Assembly: GCA_038503075.1 (NCBI GenBank)
Contig: JBCAML010000008.1
Coordinates: forward strand, 1,550,001 to 1,614,000
DNA: 64,000 bases
Direction of reading: 5' to 3'
Source: Gyromitra esculenta
Lineage: Eukaryota > Ascomycota > Pezizomycetes > Pezizales > Discinaceae
In this document: one piece after another, positions 1-14,992 of the stretch
How the letters are laid out: each line of letters begins with the position of its first letter
How positions within the stretch are numbered: the stretch's first letter is position 1
Translations under genes and position numbers: made by a program
Notes under the pieces: model-generated
Seen by the model: only the letters and a program-made list of their open reading frames with translations
Told to the model about the DNA's origin: nothing
Database searches by the model: none

Positions 1-268
1 TGACTACGTCGATTGGCGGGACGCAGCCGAAGCCATGCTTGACTACTACGATATTCTCAAAACAGTTGATGGCACCACCAAACCTCCTGTTGCACTTGTT
101 GCAGCTGCCAGCTCCACGGTACCTGCCACCGAGGAAACCGCCTACCAAGAGAAGAAACTTGCCTATGAGAAACAAAACAAGTGAGCAAGAGCGTTCATCA
201 TCCACAACATCTAGCGCGATGTCCACAGATCCATGGCTAAATCAAAAATTGCTAGCGAAATGTGGAAG
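1..268 (+). pseudogene. Ty1/copia gag fragment
   Basis: Frame 2 reads DYVDWRDAAEAMLDYYDI, then TEETAYQEKKLAYEKQNK, stop, ARAFIIHNI, stop, RDVHRSMAKSKIASEMWK, where E1 interrupts it. The pattern (tryptophan-containing start, then a helix of the type that ends near an SEMW motif) fits the N-terminal Gag domain of copia-type elements; this is family knowledge, not a search. The first stop looks like a CGA to TGA change. It is probably the same element whose RNase H end lies at 32747-32979, because both are on the plus strand and both flank the gypsy nest; the piece between them (protease, integrase, RT) is not in the window. It continues off the left edge. Confidence 0.6.
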
Positions 269-323
269 TCTCAAGGAGCGGGTTTCTTGTCAAGCTCTCG
301 AGTATCCCGCGAGATGAGCAGTG

Positions 324-747
324 TTTCATGGATTGACTTAGGGAGTGAATCGTGGTTTGGTTGTTGATTATATCGTTGTTTGGATGGTTGTATAATTTCT
401 TTGTTGTTAAGCACATGCATTGGCTATTTAATACATTCAAGGCTTCATATCACGTCATTATGAGCGACATATGAAATGATTAATGGTTAATGGATTGGTC
501 GTTTGTTTCTTCTTTCCTTTTTCCTAAGTTAACGTTTCATCTTCTCCTGTACTTTATTTTCAAATATTATCTCGATTCTATCTAATCCTCGTCGCTGTTC
601 ACTTTGCTGCACTTATCTCGCCTTGAGATAGACCTATTGTAGAACCTGTAGAAACGCTGCACTCTTTGAACGCGTTGATACCTCATTAAGTAGCACTGCT
701 CACCTTCAGGGATACTGAAGGGCTTAACGAGGGACTCAACCGTGAGA
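324..747 (+). repeat. Solo LTR 1 (GypA)
   Basis: 424 bp from TTTCATGG to CCGTGAGA, flanked by CAGTG at 319-323 and 748-752. The E1 LTR resumes after the second copy. No internal sequence remains, so it is the product of LTR-LTR recombination. It has the U5 hairpin with GGATA loop, but the AAGCAACGT block is decayed (AAGTTAACGTTTC near 526). Confidence 0.88.
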
Positions 748-873
748 CAGTGCTACTTGAGTAGGAAACCAACAGCGAGAGTGTATACGGAGACTCTACA
801 GGCTCTACGAGGGGGTCAAGTTATGATGACTTGAGGGCAGCGACAGCGATGGGTTACAAGGTGTAACCGAGGA

Positions 874-1293
874 TTTCACGGATGACAGTGGGTAATGGGT
901 TAAGGTGAAGTTGTTGGCAGTAACGAACGGTTGCTGGGATATAATGGCTTTGTTGTTCGGTTGTTTTTTGGTTATTGTTAGGTTGTTGTTTGTGTTACGG
1001 GAAAGCCGGGTATTTAAGCGATGGATTTCGGTCGTTTTTGTTCTTTTTCTTCTTTCTTTCCTTAAGCAACGTTCTTGTTTACCTTTTTCTGTATTTGTTG
1101 GAATACTATCTCAGTTCTATCTCAGAACCCTCGCTGTCGCTGTCCACTTCGCTGCACTTATCTCGCCTTGAGATAAACTCCTCGTAGAACTTGTAGAAAC
1201 ACTGCACTCTTCGAACGTGTTAGCACCTCGCTTAAGTAGCACTGCTCACCTTCAGGGATACTGAAGGGCTTAATGAGGGACTGAACCGTGAGA
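874..1293 (+). repeat. Solo LTR 2 (GypA)
   Basis: 420 bp from TTTCACGG to CCGTGAGA, flanked by GAGGA at 869-873 and 1294-1298. It has a TATTTAAG box near 1011 and AAGCAACGT at about 1065. It is the second independent insertion into the same E1 LTR. Confidence 0.88.
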
Positions 1294-1541
1294 GAGGATT
1301 GTATTGCAAAATACACGAGTAAACAATAGAAGACGTTGCTTAAGGAAAGAAGAAGAAAAGGCGCAACAAGAGGGGAATTCCCTTCGCTTATATACCGCAT
1401 TCCAACTCTGCCGATGACAAAGACCTGACTCATGATAACAAAAACCCAAAAGAACAAAAGGAACACTGGTACAACACGACAACCACTAACCTCTGCGCTT
1501 AACCAACCAACGAAACATCCATCCATGAAAGTAGCCCTCCC

Positions 1542-4500
1542 TCATAGCTGTGAGCTCCTGCGAACACTAACCAAGTTCTTCTTAGGCTTATCTGGATATC
1601 TTTGATGGAAGACGTCTACAGCTTCCATTTCTTCATGATACTCCGCAGGTTCCCAAGTAGGTAGCGCATAACCAGTCCATTCGACTAAGTATTGGAGTTT
1701 TCCTTGACGAAGGCGAGAGTCTAGGATACTCTCGACAAGGTATTCTTCGTGATCGTTAACTTGGATTGGAGGTGAAGGAGCGATGATTTGACCTGGGAGA
1801 GGGTCGATGGGGGCGGCTCTTAGTAACGAAACATGGAACACAGGGTGATACTTCATCGAAATTGGTAGTTCAACTTTGTAAGCATGGGCCGAAATTACTC
1901 GTTTTATTGGAAAAGGGCCACTCCATTTCCAGTCCAACTTTCTTGAGTTCCTGGTTGTCCTCATGTTCTTCATGGATACAAAGACTTCGTCCTTGATCTT
2001 AAACGATGGGGCAGGAGTACGGTGCTTATTGGTACTGCTTTCGAAGACGTCCTGGGCCGTTCTCATTTGCGTTCGGAGGAAATCTCTTAACTCTTCCATC
2101 TTTTGGACAAAGTTATCGGCATCAAGGGTGTGTGGGGAACGATCATTGAGGACGATGGAAGTGTCAAACCGGGGGTGATATCCGTAATTAGCGAAGAAGG
2201 GTGTAGCCTTAGTACTTGTGGATTCCTGGTTATTAGCAGCGAATTCGGCGATAGATAGCCACTTAGACCAGTCATCTTGCTGATAGGACACATAACAACG
2301 GAGGTATTGCTCCATCACGGCGTTAAGTCGTTCGGTTTGTCCATCAGTTTCCGGGTGGAAGGAGGGAGACATGCGGGCGGCAATATTCAAACGCTGGCAG
2401 AGGTGCTTCCAAAACTTTGCGGTGAACTGTGTTCCTCTATCAGAAGTGATATGAGAGGGAAGTCCATGGAGTTTCCAGACATTTTGGAGGTATAGCTTGG
2501 CAGTCTGTTCGGCGTTAACGGTGGTATTACACGGGATAAGATGTCGCATCTTCGAGAGTTGATCCACAATGACCATAATGGCATCAAAGCCATTAGATTC
2601 TGGAAGGCCAGTGACGAAGTCCATCGATACTTCTTCCCAAGGGCGATTGGGAATCGGGAGTGGTTTCAGGACGCCATGGGTACCGAGGGTACTTGATTTA
2701 GCTCGTCGGCAAACATGACAGTTCCGGGTATATCGTCCAATATATTCCCTCATCTTTGGCCAATAGAAACATCTTGAGATGAGTTCAAAGGATTTTTCAC
2801 GTCCTGGGTGGCCGGCGGAGGGGGCGTCGTGATGTCGTTGTAGGATAAAGAGGCAAAGAGGGTCATGGTCGGGGATATAAAGCTTTTGTTGGTAAAAAAG
2901 ACGGCCATTCATTTCGGTACAATCGCCTAAGGTGATTTCCTTAGATTGTCGTTCGCCATTCTTAAGTGCTAGAAGGATTTTTTGTGGGAACGGGTCAGCG
3001 TTATATCCATGATTCATTAAAGTCTCAAGGGTGGCATCCAATTCAGCGGGTTCATTTGATAAAGAACCCGAAAACAAACTCAGCTTGGGGTCCAAATTCT
3101 TTTCCTTCAAGTCTACTTGGTGTTGGTGTTGTAGTCTTTCATCCCCTTCTTCAGGGAGATCTCCTGATCTCCGAGTCAATGCATCCGGTTTTCCTCCTTG
3201 TACTCCTGGTCTGTACGTAATGACAAAGTCGAAGCGTGAGAGGTATTCGGCCCATCTGACTTGTCGTCGATTAAATTGCTTGGTAGTCATAAAATATTCC
3301 AAGTTCTTATGATCGGTAATGACAGAGATGGGTAGCTCAGAGCCTTCAAGTTCTGGTCTCCATTCCTCGAAGCATCGGATAATCGCTAGGAGTTCTTTAT
3401 CATAGATCTCATAGTTGCATTCAGCGGGTGAATGCTTCTTGGAGAAGAATGCCACAGGGTGAAGTACGCCATTATCATCAAGTTGGGAGAGAACACCACC
3501 GGAGACGAAGTCAGAAGCATCAGATTCCACAAAGATCTTCTTTCGGGGATCAAAGTGGATGAGTACAGGGGCCTTGGTAAATGCATCTTTTAGGGCTTTG
3601 AAAGCGAGTTCTGCCTCAACTGTCCATTCAAAGATAATACCTTTTTTTGTGAAGGCGGTAAGGGGGGCAGCCAGGCGGGAGAATCCTAGGATGAATCGTC
3701 GGTAGAAGTTTGCAAAACCGAGGAAGGCCTGAACATCTTTAATACATTTTGGGTGGTTCCATTCTCATACGGCTTTGAGTTTGTCTTCATCCATCTTGAT
3801 CCCTTCAGGTGTAAGGATCAGTCCGAGATACTTTATGGATTGGACATGGAATTCACACTTCTCGGGTTTGAGGAGTATGTTGTTGGCTTTCAGGGCATTG
3901 AGGACTTGTCGAACGTGGATCTTGTGCTCAGCGAGGGTATCACTATAGATCAGGATATTATCGAGATAGGCTGTGCAAAATAGATCCAAGTATTATCGGA
4001 GAGAATCATTGACGAAGCGCTGGAAGGTACCAGGGGCATTGGTGAGGCCGAATGGCATTACCATGTATTCGTAAAGACCGTAACGAGTTCTAAAAGCGGT
4101 CTTCCATTCTTCTCCTTCTGCGATACAGATTTGATGAAATCCGTCCCGGAGGTCTAGTTTGGAATACCATTGTGCTTTAGCGAGACGGTCGAGGGTCCCT
4201 TTGATGAGCGGGGAGGTGTATCGGTCTTTGACGGTGAGAGCATTGAGACCTCGATAGTCTACACAGAGACGTAGAGATCCGTCGGGTTTTGCGGCAAAGA
4301 GGACGGGAGAGCCGGCGGATGAAGAACTAGCGCGGATAAAGCCTTTTTCTAAGTTGTCTTCGATGTACTTCTTAAGAACAAGGAGTTCATCTCGTGACAT
4401 GCCATAGAGAGGGCCGAATGGAGGTTCCTTGCCTTCTTGGAGGGTGATACGGTGGTCGTAGGGGAGACGGGGTGGGAGGCCTTGGGCTTTCGTTTTGTCG

Positions 4501-5228
4501 AACATGTCCAGGTATTCATGATATTCGGCGGGTATTCGTTGTCTCCATTCCTCTTTAGTAGTTTTACTATCGAGGACCTTGTTTATCTCGTATAGAGACA
4601 TCAAGTATACTTGAATACCTTTTTTCCGGGCAAGCATGCGAAAGCTTGCAGCACCAATAAAGGCGGCATTGAGCTTAGCTGGAGGTGGGATTGCGGTGGT
4701 GGAGACAATGGGTTGCTTTGGGGCACAGTGGGTGGTGCAGAATTCAGAGTTGAATTCAATGCTTTTGTTGGCAAATTGTAGGTGAACATTGTGGAGGTTC
4801 ATCCATGGAATGCCGAGTACTAGGGGGTAATGTCCTAGTTTGGTGACAAAAAAGGGGGCTTTCTCGTTGTGTTGTTGGATGGAAAGCTCCAAGTGGCAAA
4901 GGTTGACGATATCTCCCGAGGCAATTGTTCGGCCATCAATGACTTCCAATTGGCGAGGGGTTTTAAGGGGAGACAATGGTAGGGAATAGTGACGCACAAA
5001 GTTTTCATCAATGAAAGCGAACCCTGAGGCTCCAGTGTCAAGAAGTGCGTGTGTTTTTATGATTTTATTCTGGTGGGAAAGGCTACATGAAACTACAAAG
5101 TGTTCCCCATCCAAATTGTCCTCCACACACACATCCGACACTGAAAACCCAGAAATAGAAAACGCTGACAAAGAAGAAAAACGAACCAGAGCAGGGTCAC
5201 AAGGCGACTCTGGTTGAATTAGTTTAAA
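1542..5228 (-). pseudogene. E1 pol (protease-RT-RNase H-integrase-chromodomain), two stops
   Basis: Pol frame entered by -1 shift at 5222-5228. Visible in order: aspartic protease (LLDTGASGFAFID), reverse transcriptase ([17 protein letters not shown]; the catalytic box reads YLDN instead of YLDD), RNase H ([11 protein letters not shown]), integrase zinc finger (H-H-C-C), integrase D-D-E core ([20 protein letters not shown]) and a C-terminal chromodomain (LQYLVEWTGYALPTWEP). One frame is open throughout except TAA at 3993-3995 (GAA in intact copies) and TGA at 3765-3767 (CGA in intact copies). YLDN plus the two stops mean no functional enzyme. Confidence 0.9.
5184..5228 (-). promoter_or_regulatory. 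E1 gag-pol -1 frameshift signal
   Basis: On the minus strand TTTAAAC (5228-5222) precedes the gag TAA. After 6 nt comes AACCAGAG (5215-5208), pairing with CTCTGGTT (5191-5184). It matches the signals in E2 and E4. Confidence 0.75.
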
Positions 5229-6468
5229 GACTCGACTGAGTCTGCTGCATCGAAGGCAGGAAAACGAGGTGGCAGGGGTGGTGGGAAAACAGAGGGAGCA
5301 GGGGGGGCGGCGGCGTTGGTAACAGCTCCTCTCATAGCGGGGCGTTTCGAGGCGGAGGGGCAGTTTGAGAAGATGTGTCCTTCTCCGGCACAGAACAGAC
5401 AGCGGTTATTTGTTTGTCTCCAGGATTTTTCTTCGGGAGACAGTTTTCTCCTCCCGTTTATCTGAACATATCGTTGTTCGGGAGCGGGGCGAGTGGTAGA
5501 GGTGCGACCGAAAGAAAGATCCATGGGTGCAAGTCCTCCAGGTGCAAAGGAGGAGGAGGCAGGAGTAAAGGCAGCGGGAGCGGCGGCGGAGGCGGTAAAT
5601 TGTCCCATGGTATTGCGGGCAGCATTTTTTTTCTCTTCTCTTCTCTTCTTGCTCGGATGCGGTTGTCCAAGCGGAGGAGGAAGGCGCAGAGAGAGGTGAA
5701 GGTGGTGGGGAAGTCGGCTACGGTCACTACGGCTTCCTTCAGCTCGTCCGACATTCCAAATTCCAGGGCATCGTTCTTCGCTGACTCGTCATAGTTCAAC
5801 CGTCCCATGATCCGTTGAAAGTCGGCAAGGTAGGCAGAGAAGTCTCGCTTTCCTTGTCGAAGCTGGTGTAGTTCGCGGCGGGCCGTTCCAAGTGGGTCGG
5901 GGTCTCCGAAGGCGGTCTCTAGGGCGGTAATCAATTCGGCGGCGTTATTCCAAGTGGTGGTCCCGTCAGGGAGGACAGAGTGGCGAACTTGTTCAAGGGC
6001 GGCTCCCTCAAGGCGGCTGATAGCATACAATACCATATTGTTGCTATTTGAGAAGCGGTCGGCGTTAACCGAGAGCTTCGATCGGAGTTGAAAGACGAAC
6101 CCGGGAAGTTTATCGCGAGATCCATTGAATTTATCTGGATCGGGCATTTTATCCGAACGACCTCCCTGAGTGTGAGCAGGAGGGGGTGGTGGCGATGGTG
6201 CGGGTGGTGGAGGGGCAGCGTTGCGGAGGCGGGCGACTTCTTCTTCGGCTGCTTGCAATTGAGACTGGCAGGTATTAAACCTCGCCGTCATATTGTTTCG
6301 TTCTTGTACAGCCTCTTCCAGCTGTAGGTCTGCGTATGTGAGGTTATCGACCCGTTGTTGATAATGGGATCGGATTTCTTCATAGGCAGAGGCGAGGTCG
6401 GCGTTGGCGGCAGCCTGGAAATTCTCGAAGGTCGGGAACGTCCAGGGGGCAGGGGCGGGGTTGCTCAT
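5219..6468 (-). pseudogene. E1 gag, one frameshift
   Basis: ATG at 6468, MSNPAPAPWTF. The protein has an N-terminal helical/coiled-coil part (YEEIRSHYQQRVDNL), a Pro-rich stretch, the capsid-like core (PDPDKFNGSRDKLPGFV ... LRQGKRDFSAYLADFQRIMG), and a zinc knuckle CLFCAGEGHIFSNC (CX2CX4HX4C). A 1-nt change in an A-rich run near 5625-5635 shifts the frame after RARREEK, so the knuckle is read from a second frame (5608-5219). Intact GypB copies (E2, E4) encode 415 aa. Gag forms the particle; Pol is made as a -1 fusion at the last codons. Confidence 0.88.
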
Positions 6469-6532
6469 GGTGGCGTTGGGATTTGTATGGCAGCGTGTAC
6501 AAGTAGAGGGTGTGGATGAGGAAGCAACGTAA

Positions 6533-6944
6533 TCTCAAGGGGCGAGGTTTATCTTTAAGCTCTCAGGTATCCCCCGAGATGAGCAGTGCTACTTAAAGGG
6601 AAAACTAAGCGACGAGAGTGTTTTGCGAGGTTCCACAGGCTCTACTGAGTGTTCAAGTATAGAAGACTTGAGGACGGCGACAGCGTAAGGTTATGAGGTA
6701 TAACCGAGGTTTTGTATTGTAGAATACAAGAGTGTACTATAGAAGACGTTGCTTAAAGAAAGAAGAAGGAAAAGTACAACAGGAGGGGAAATCCCTTCGC
6801 TTATATACCCATAATCCACCTCTTTGATGACAAACGTATGACTCATTGTAAGGGAAACCAAGGGAAGCATATAGAACGACCGACAGAATAACACAACCAA
6901 ACACTTATACCGCTAACCGAACAACACGACAACCATCCATGAAA
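6533..6944 (-). repeat. E1 5' LTR (GypB)
   Basis: 412 bp. Minus-strand order: TTTCATGG start at 6944, TATATAAGCG, pyrimidine-rich stretch, TTAAGCAACGT, U5 hairpin, TTGAGA end at 6533. The primer-binding sequence TTACGTTGCTTCC follows directly (6532-6520). Confidence 0.88.
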
Positions 6945-7230
6945 ATAATATTGATAAGGCTCGTTCTTCGTCGCTAATGATCCGACTCAGAGTTTACATC
7001 CACTGCGAGAGTATTTATAATGCCTCCTCTCTACTATGTTTGGGTGTAGTGTGGTGTAGAGGCGCTAACTACTATGACAACATGAAACCACTTCGCCTTA
7101 TCTCCATACCCGATACCCCATTGAGTTCCCTGGCCCCGATCCGCGATTCTCTGAGCAGTATGCATGTCGGTAACACGGGAGTTACGTATTCATCTTCATT
7201 GCGTTCGTCTCTTCGAGACGATCATTTCGC
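6945..7230. other. Unassigned spacer between E1 and E0
   Basis: Between the E1 5' LTR and the open frame continuing from E0 gag. I recognise no coding or LTR sequence. A TATTTATAATG motif near 7010 is the only promoter-like feature. Probably filler left by rearrangement or remnants of another element. Confidence 0.4.
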
Positions 7231-7578
7231 CTATCCGAATCGTCGCGTAGCATTGCGTTCCCTTATCTTTGTCAGTCTGTAACTCCGCCAGTTTTGGTCC
7301 GATTCACAATCCGTTTGAACCACAGCAAAGCCAGACACTTCCCCTACATACCCTCCGGGCCCCATTCCGCCGGACGGTTTTGCTTGATGGCCTAGGGGTT
7401 GCTTTTGCCCTCCGGGACAGGTCTTTTCTGGTGCTGTCCCCCCTTCTCCAAATACTATACCTACTAGAAGGATTGGAGGCAGGGTAACAGGCTCCAGTCC
7501 CGATCCGGAAGGTGCTAAAGTAGGGTAACTCCAAAGATAGGGTAACTCCAGGGCCAGGAACTCCTTCAAAAGGTACAG
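7231..7578 (-). pseudogene. Open frame continuing E0 gag into unrelated sequence
   Basis: Removing solo LTR 3 and one target duplication (420 bp, a multiple of 3) joins this frame to the E0 gag reading ...RRERNEAL. Here the frame continues LYLYLLKEFLALELPYL and then Pro/Gly-rich sequence to a stop at 7231, with no resemblance to the Gag core (PDPEKFDGSRAKLPG) expected at this point. An imperfect duplication of AGGGTAACTCCA lies at about 7522-7550. Either E0 carries foreign sequence or it was joined to it by deletion. Confidence 0.4.
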
Positions 7579-7993
7579 TTTCACGGATTAGAGATAGGGT
7601 TAGGACTTGGTGCGACGGTTGTTATGGATTTCGGATCTCTTAGTATAATCTCATTGTAGTTCGGTTGCGTTTTGGCTGTTGTCGGGTTGTTGATTGTGTT
7701 ACGGGAAAGCGGGGTATTTAAGCGAAGGAGTTCGGTCGTTTCTGTCTCTTTTCTCTTTCTTTCCTTAAGCAACGTTCTCGTTACCTTCTGCTGTAACTAT
7801 CAAATACCATCTCGGTTCTACCTCAGAACCCTCGCTGTCGCTGTCTACCTCGCTGCACTTATCTCGCCTTGAGATAGACCTTAGTAGAACTTGTAGAGAC
7901 GCTGCACTCTTTGAACGTGTTGTACCTTTGATTAAGTAGCACCGCTCACCTTCAGGGATACTGAAGGGTTTAACTCGAAGCTCAACTGTGAGA
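7579..7993 (+). repeat. Solo LTR 3 (GypA)
   Basis: 415 bp from TTTCACGG to CTGTGAGA, flanked by TACAG at 7574-7578 and 7994-7998. It has TATTTAAGCG and TTAAGCAACGTTCTCG. It interrupts the E0 gag frame. Confidence 0.88.
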
Positions 7994-8287
7994 TACAGGT
8001 ATAACAGGGCTTCGTTCCTTTCACGACGTAGTCGGTCAATGAGGGTTGAGGCGTCACTGACCCATTGGTCTTGTTGTTGGGCGTGATGGTTGGCATTGTT
8101 CGCTTGGATCTGGGCGGTGTTGAGCTTTATTTCTAGCTCCTGTGTTCCTTCTTGTAGGATGTCGATCTGATCTTCGAGGGCCTGGTTGAGTTCCTGGAGT
8201 CGATTATACAACTTGAAGGGGTCATCTCTATAGGCCTGGGCAAATGCTTCTTTTGTAGGGAAGCGGGGTGTGGCGACGGCGGCTCCT
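7994..8287 (-). pseudogene. E0 gag fragment (GypA-like)
   Basis: Minus strand: EGAAVATPRFPTKEAFAQAY, then YNRLQELNQALEDQIDIL and further heptad-like sequence, i.e. the N-terminal coiled coil of GypA Gag. The ATG and first codons lie 23 kb away at 31633-31672, because E2 is inserted after CTCCT (8283-8287). The frame is open up to the solo LTR 3 site. Confidence 0.75.
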
Positions 8288-8679
8288 TCTCAAGGGGCGG
8301 GGTTTGTCTTCAAGCTCTCAGGTATCCCCCGAGATGAGCAGTGCTACTTGAAGAGAAAACCAAGCGACGAGAGCGATCACGAGATTCCACAGGCTCTACG
8401 AAGTGTTCAAGTATAGGAGACTTGAGGACGGCGACAGCGAAAGGTTATGAGGTATAACCGAGGGTTATATTGTAAAATACAAGAGTGTACGATAGAAGAC
8501 GTTGCTTAAAGAAAGAAGAAGGAAAAGTACAACAGGAGGGGAAATCCCTTCGCTTATATACCAAGTTCCCACCCTTTCGATGACTAAGACATGACTCATT
8601 GTTACGGAAACCCACAGAAAGACAAAGAATAATAATAAAACACCGTAACCATAAACCTATACAACTAACGAGCATGAAA
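8288..8679 (-). repeat. E2 3' LTR (GypB)
   Basis: 392 bp, minus orientation, from TCTCAAGG (8288) to GCATGAAA (8679). It is shorter than the 409-bp 5' LTR because of a deletion near the TTTCATG end. Confidence 0.85.
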
Positions 8680-8693
8680 CAAGTATGCATCTT

Positions 8694-9585
8694 TCACTTA
8701 GCCCCATAGGCGCAGTGGAACAACAGGACCTTTGGTTTATCCGGATAACGTTGGTGAAAGATATCTACTGCCTCTGTCTCTTCGTGATATTCCGCGGGTT
8801 CCCAAGTGGGCAATGCATATCCTGTCCATTCGACCAAGTATTGGAGCTTTCCTCGATAGAGGCGAGAGTCCAATATACCCTCGACAAGATATTCCTCATG
8901 GTCGTTCACTTGGACCGGTGGAGGTGGTGGAATAATTTGGCCTGGAAGTGGGTCAGTAGGAGCTGCTTTGATTAACGAAACGTGAAATACCGGATGATAC
9001 TTCATTGATATCGGCAAATCTACTTCATAGACATGCGCAGAGATTATTCGTTTTACGGGAAAGGGGCCACTCCATTTCCAGTCCAACTTCCTGGAACTTC
9101 TAGTCGTCCTCATATTCTTCATAGATACGAAGACACGATCTTTGACCTTAAATGACGGGGCGGGAGTACGGTGCCGGTTAGTACTGGCCTCGAAGATGTC
9201 TTGTGCTGTTCTCATCTGAGTTCGAAGGAAGTCTCTGAGTTCTTCCATTTTTGAGGCGAAGAGATCGGCATTGAGGGTTTGCGGGGAACGATCATTAAAG
9301 ACTATAGAAGTGTCAAAGTGAGGGTGATAGCCGTAATTGGCGAAAAAGGGCGTAGCTTTCGTACTGGCCGACTCTTGATTATTAGCGGCGAATTCCGCAA
9401 TCGGTAACCATTTCGTCCAGTTGTCTTGTTGGTACGAAACATAACAACGAAGGTATTGTTCCATAATGGCATTAAGACGTTCGGTTTGACCATCCGTTTC
9501 TGGGTGGAAAGATGTTGACATACGGGCGGAAATGTTTAGACGTTGACAGAGGTGTTTCCAGAACTTAGCAGTAAACTGCGTTCGC
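8694..9585 (-). pseudogene. E2 pol, 3' part (integrase core end and chromodomain)
   Basis: Minus-strand reading from [20 protein letters not shown] through the integrase C-terminal domain (MRTTRSSRKLDWKWSGPFPV) to the chromodomain (EEYLVEGILDSRLYRGKLQ, LVEWTGYALPTWEP). The end of the protein after HQRYPDKPK differs from other GypB copies (VLLFHCAYGAK), showing that the region next to the LTR was altered. The upstream half continues at 15382 across E3. Confidence 0.85.
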
Positions 9586-9993
9586 TTTCATGGATTAATC
9601 TCGGATAGTAAGTCGTGGTTGGGTTGTCGGTTGTATTGTGATTTGGAGGGTTGTACAATCTCTTTGTTCTTCGGTTATTTTTCGGTTATAAGTTTTGTTA
9701 AGGAAAGCGGGGTATTTAAGCGATGGATTTCGATCGTGTTTGGTTCTCTTCTTCTTCTTTCCTTAAGCAACGTTCTCGTTTCACTTCTACTGTATCTGTT
9801 ATAATTCCACTTCGATTCTGCCTTAGAATCCTCGCTGTCGCTGTGAAAACATCACCGATACTTCGCCTTGAAGTACACTCCCCGTAGGACCTGTAGACCA
9901 TACCGCACTCCTCGAACGTGTTGGTTTCTCGCTTAAGTAGCACTGCTCACCTTCAGGGATACTGAAGGGCTTAGAGAGAGACCATCCGTGAGA
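9586..9993 (+). repeat. E3 5' LTR (GypA)
   Basis: 408 bp, TTTCATGG to CCGTGAGA, with TATTTAAGCG near 9712, TTAAGCAACGTTCTCG near 9764 and the U5 hairpin CCTTCAG-GGATA-CTGAAGG near 9950. The PBS TTACGTTGCTTGC follows at 9994. Confidence 0.88.
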
Positions 9994-10035
9994 TTACGTT
10001 GCTTGCTCATCTACACCTCCTACCGCTAACTCATC

Positions 10036-11337
10036 ATGAGTTCCTCCGTTGATCCCTCCTCCAATACAGAAGGAGCCGCCGTCGCAGCAGCTTCCCCACT
10101 AGGGAAGCCTTTGCCAAAGCGTACAGAGATGACCCAGCTGAACTCTACAATCAGCTTCGAGAAATAAACCAGAGCCTGGAGGACCAAATAAGCATCCTTC
10201 AGGATAACGAGAAAGACTACGAGGTAAAACTCAGTACCGCTCAAATCCAAATCGATAATGCCCTCCGACACGCCACACAACAGGATCAAAGGGTTACAGA
10301 AGCAGCCAGCCTTATCGCCAGACTCCGCCAGGAACGAAACGAGCCAGAGCAAACCTCTCAGCCCCCGGCTCCATTAAACCTTACCGCCACTCCCCCACCG
10401 CCGACAGCCTCTACCCACCGCTCGAGCGCATGCAGACCCGGAGAAATTCGATGGGTCCCGAGCTAAGCTCCCGGTTTCATACTTCAGCTGCGCTCCAAAC
10501 TTACGGTCAACCGAGACCGTTTTGCAAACGAGACCACGATGATATTATATACCATCAATCGACTGGAGGAGCGCTCTAGAACAGGTTCGTCACACGGTTC
10601 TCCCCTCAGGCCTCACCACTTGGAGCAACGCAGAAGAACTCATAACCGCCCTGGAAACTGCTTTTGGAGACCCAGACCCAACTGGCACGGCTCGACGAGA
10701 ACTTCACCAGCTCCGTCAGGAAAGCGTGATTCTCAGCCTATTTGGCTGACTTTCAAAGAATCATGGGCCAGTTGAATTTCGACGAAAACTCGAAGATGGA
10801 CGCATTGGAACACGGCATGTCAGAGGAGTTGAAAGAAGCCATGGTGTTCGCACCGATTGCCCCCGCTAACCTCCCGGAGATGATTCTCACCCTTACCCGA
10901 CTGGATAACCGTATCCGAGCCCGCAAGGCAGAGAAACGAGGAAACGCCAGAGACAATATGGGTCAATTCAGTGCCCCCGCCGCCTTTACCCCTGCCTCCT
11001 CCTTTACTCCTGGAGGACTAGCCCCTATGGACCTGTCCTTCGGACGTACCAGCAATCTCTCTCGCCCGCCTCAAGATCAAAGATACACGATGGTTAACGG
11101 ACGAAGGAAACTCTCAGAGGAAGAGAAGCAGTGGCGCCGTGCCACCGGAAAGTGCATGTTCTGTGCTGCCCCAGATCATTCCTACGCCAATTGCCCCTCT
11201 GCCCCCAAGAAGCCGACAATGAGAGGAGCCCTCACCGCCCCACCTGCCACCCGGACACCCCCCGCTTCCTCGCTCCCACCGCCTCCTCTTCCTCCTCAAT
11301 TTTTCGCATTAGAATCAGCAGACTCAGCCAACGAGTC

Positions 11338-11347
<10 letters not shown>
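10036..11347 (+). pseudogene. E3 gag, multiple small deletions
   Basis: ATG at 10036 (MSSSVDPSSNTEGAAVA), then the frame is lost and regained several times. From 10742 it is open to the stop (LADFQRIMGQLNFDEN ... SLN, TAG) and includes the zinc knuckle CMFCAAPDHSYANC (CX2CX4HX4C). Damage before 10742 is mostly short deletions (for example in the AVATKRFP and LEGAALEQ regions) relative to intact E5 gag. Confidence 0.85.

Positions 11348-14979
<3,632 letters not shown>

Positions 14980-14992
<13 letters not shown>

Larger units (their letters stand above)
269..1530 (-). repeat. E1 3' LTR (GypB), split by two solo LTRs
   Basis: Starts TCTCAAGG at 269 and ends ATCCATGAAA at 1530. Removing the two inserts and one copy of each target duplication leaves about 408 bp, matching the 412-bp 5' LTR. 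The reverse-strand TATA (TATATAAGCG, near 1390) and the AAGCAACGT block (near 1341) are retained. Confidence 0.85.
269..6944 (-). mobile_element. E1: Ty3/gypsy chromodomain retrotransposon, GypB family
   Basis: Minus-strand element with both LTRs, gag and pol. Its left (3') LTR was later split by two solo LTRs. The LTRs begin TTTCATGG and end CTTGAGA when read in element orientation, and the primer-binding site lies just inside the 5' LTR. Unlike E2, E4, E5 and E6 it has no matching target duplication: GGAAG on the left against ATAAT on the right. The two ends therefore probably belong to a rearranged locus. It is inactive: gag has one frameshift and pol has two stop codons. Confidence 0.85.

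Noticed and set aside
5375..5794. Gly/Ser-rich frames antisense to the gag genes (here and at 19232-19689, 30023-30437)
   Set aside because: They are shadows of the Pro/Ala-rich Gag linker read on the other strand and appear at each gag copy.
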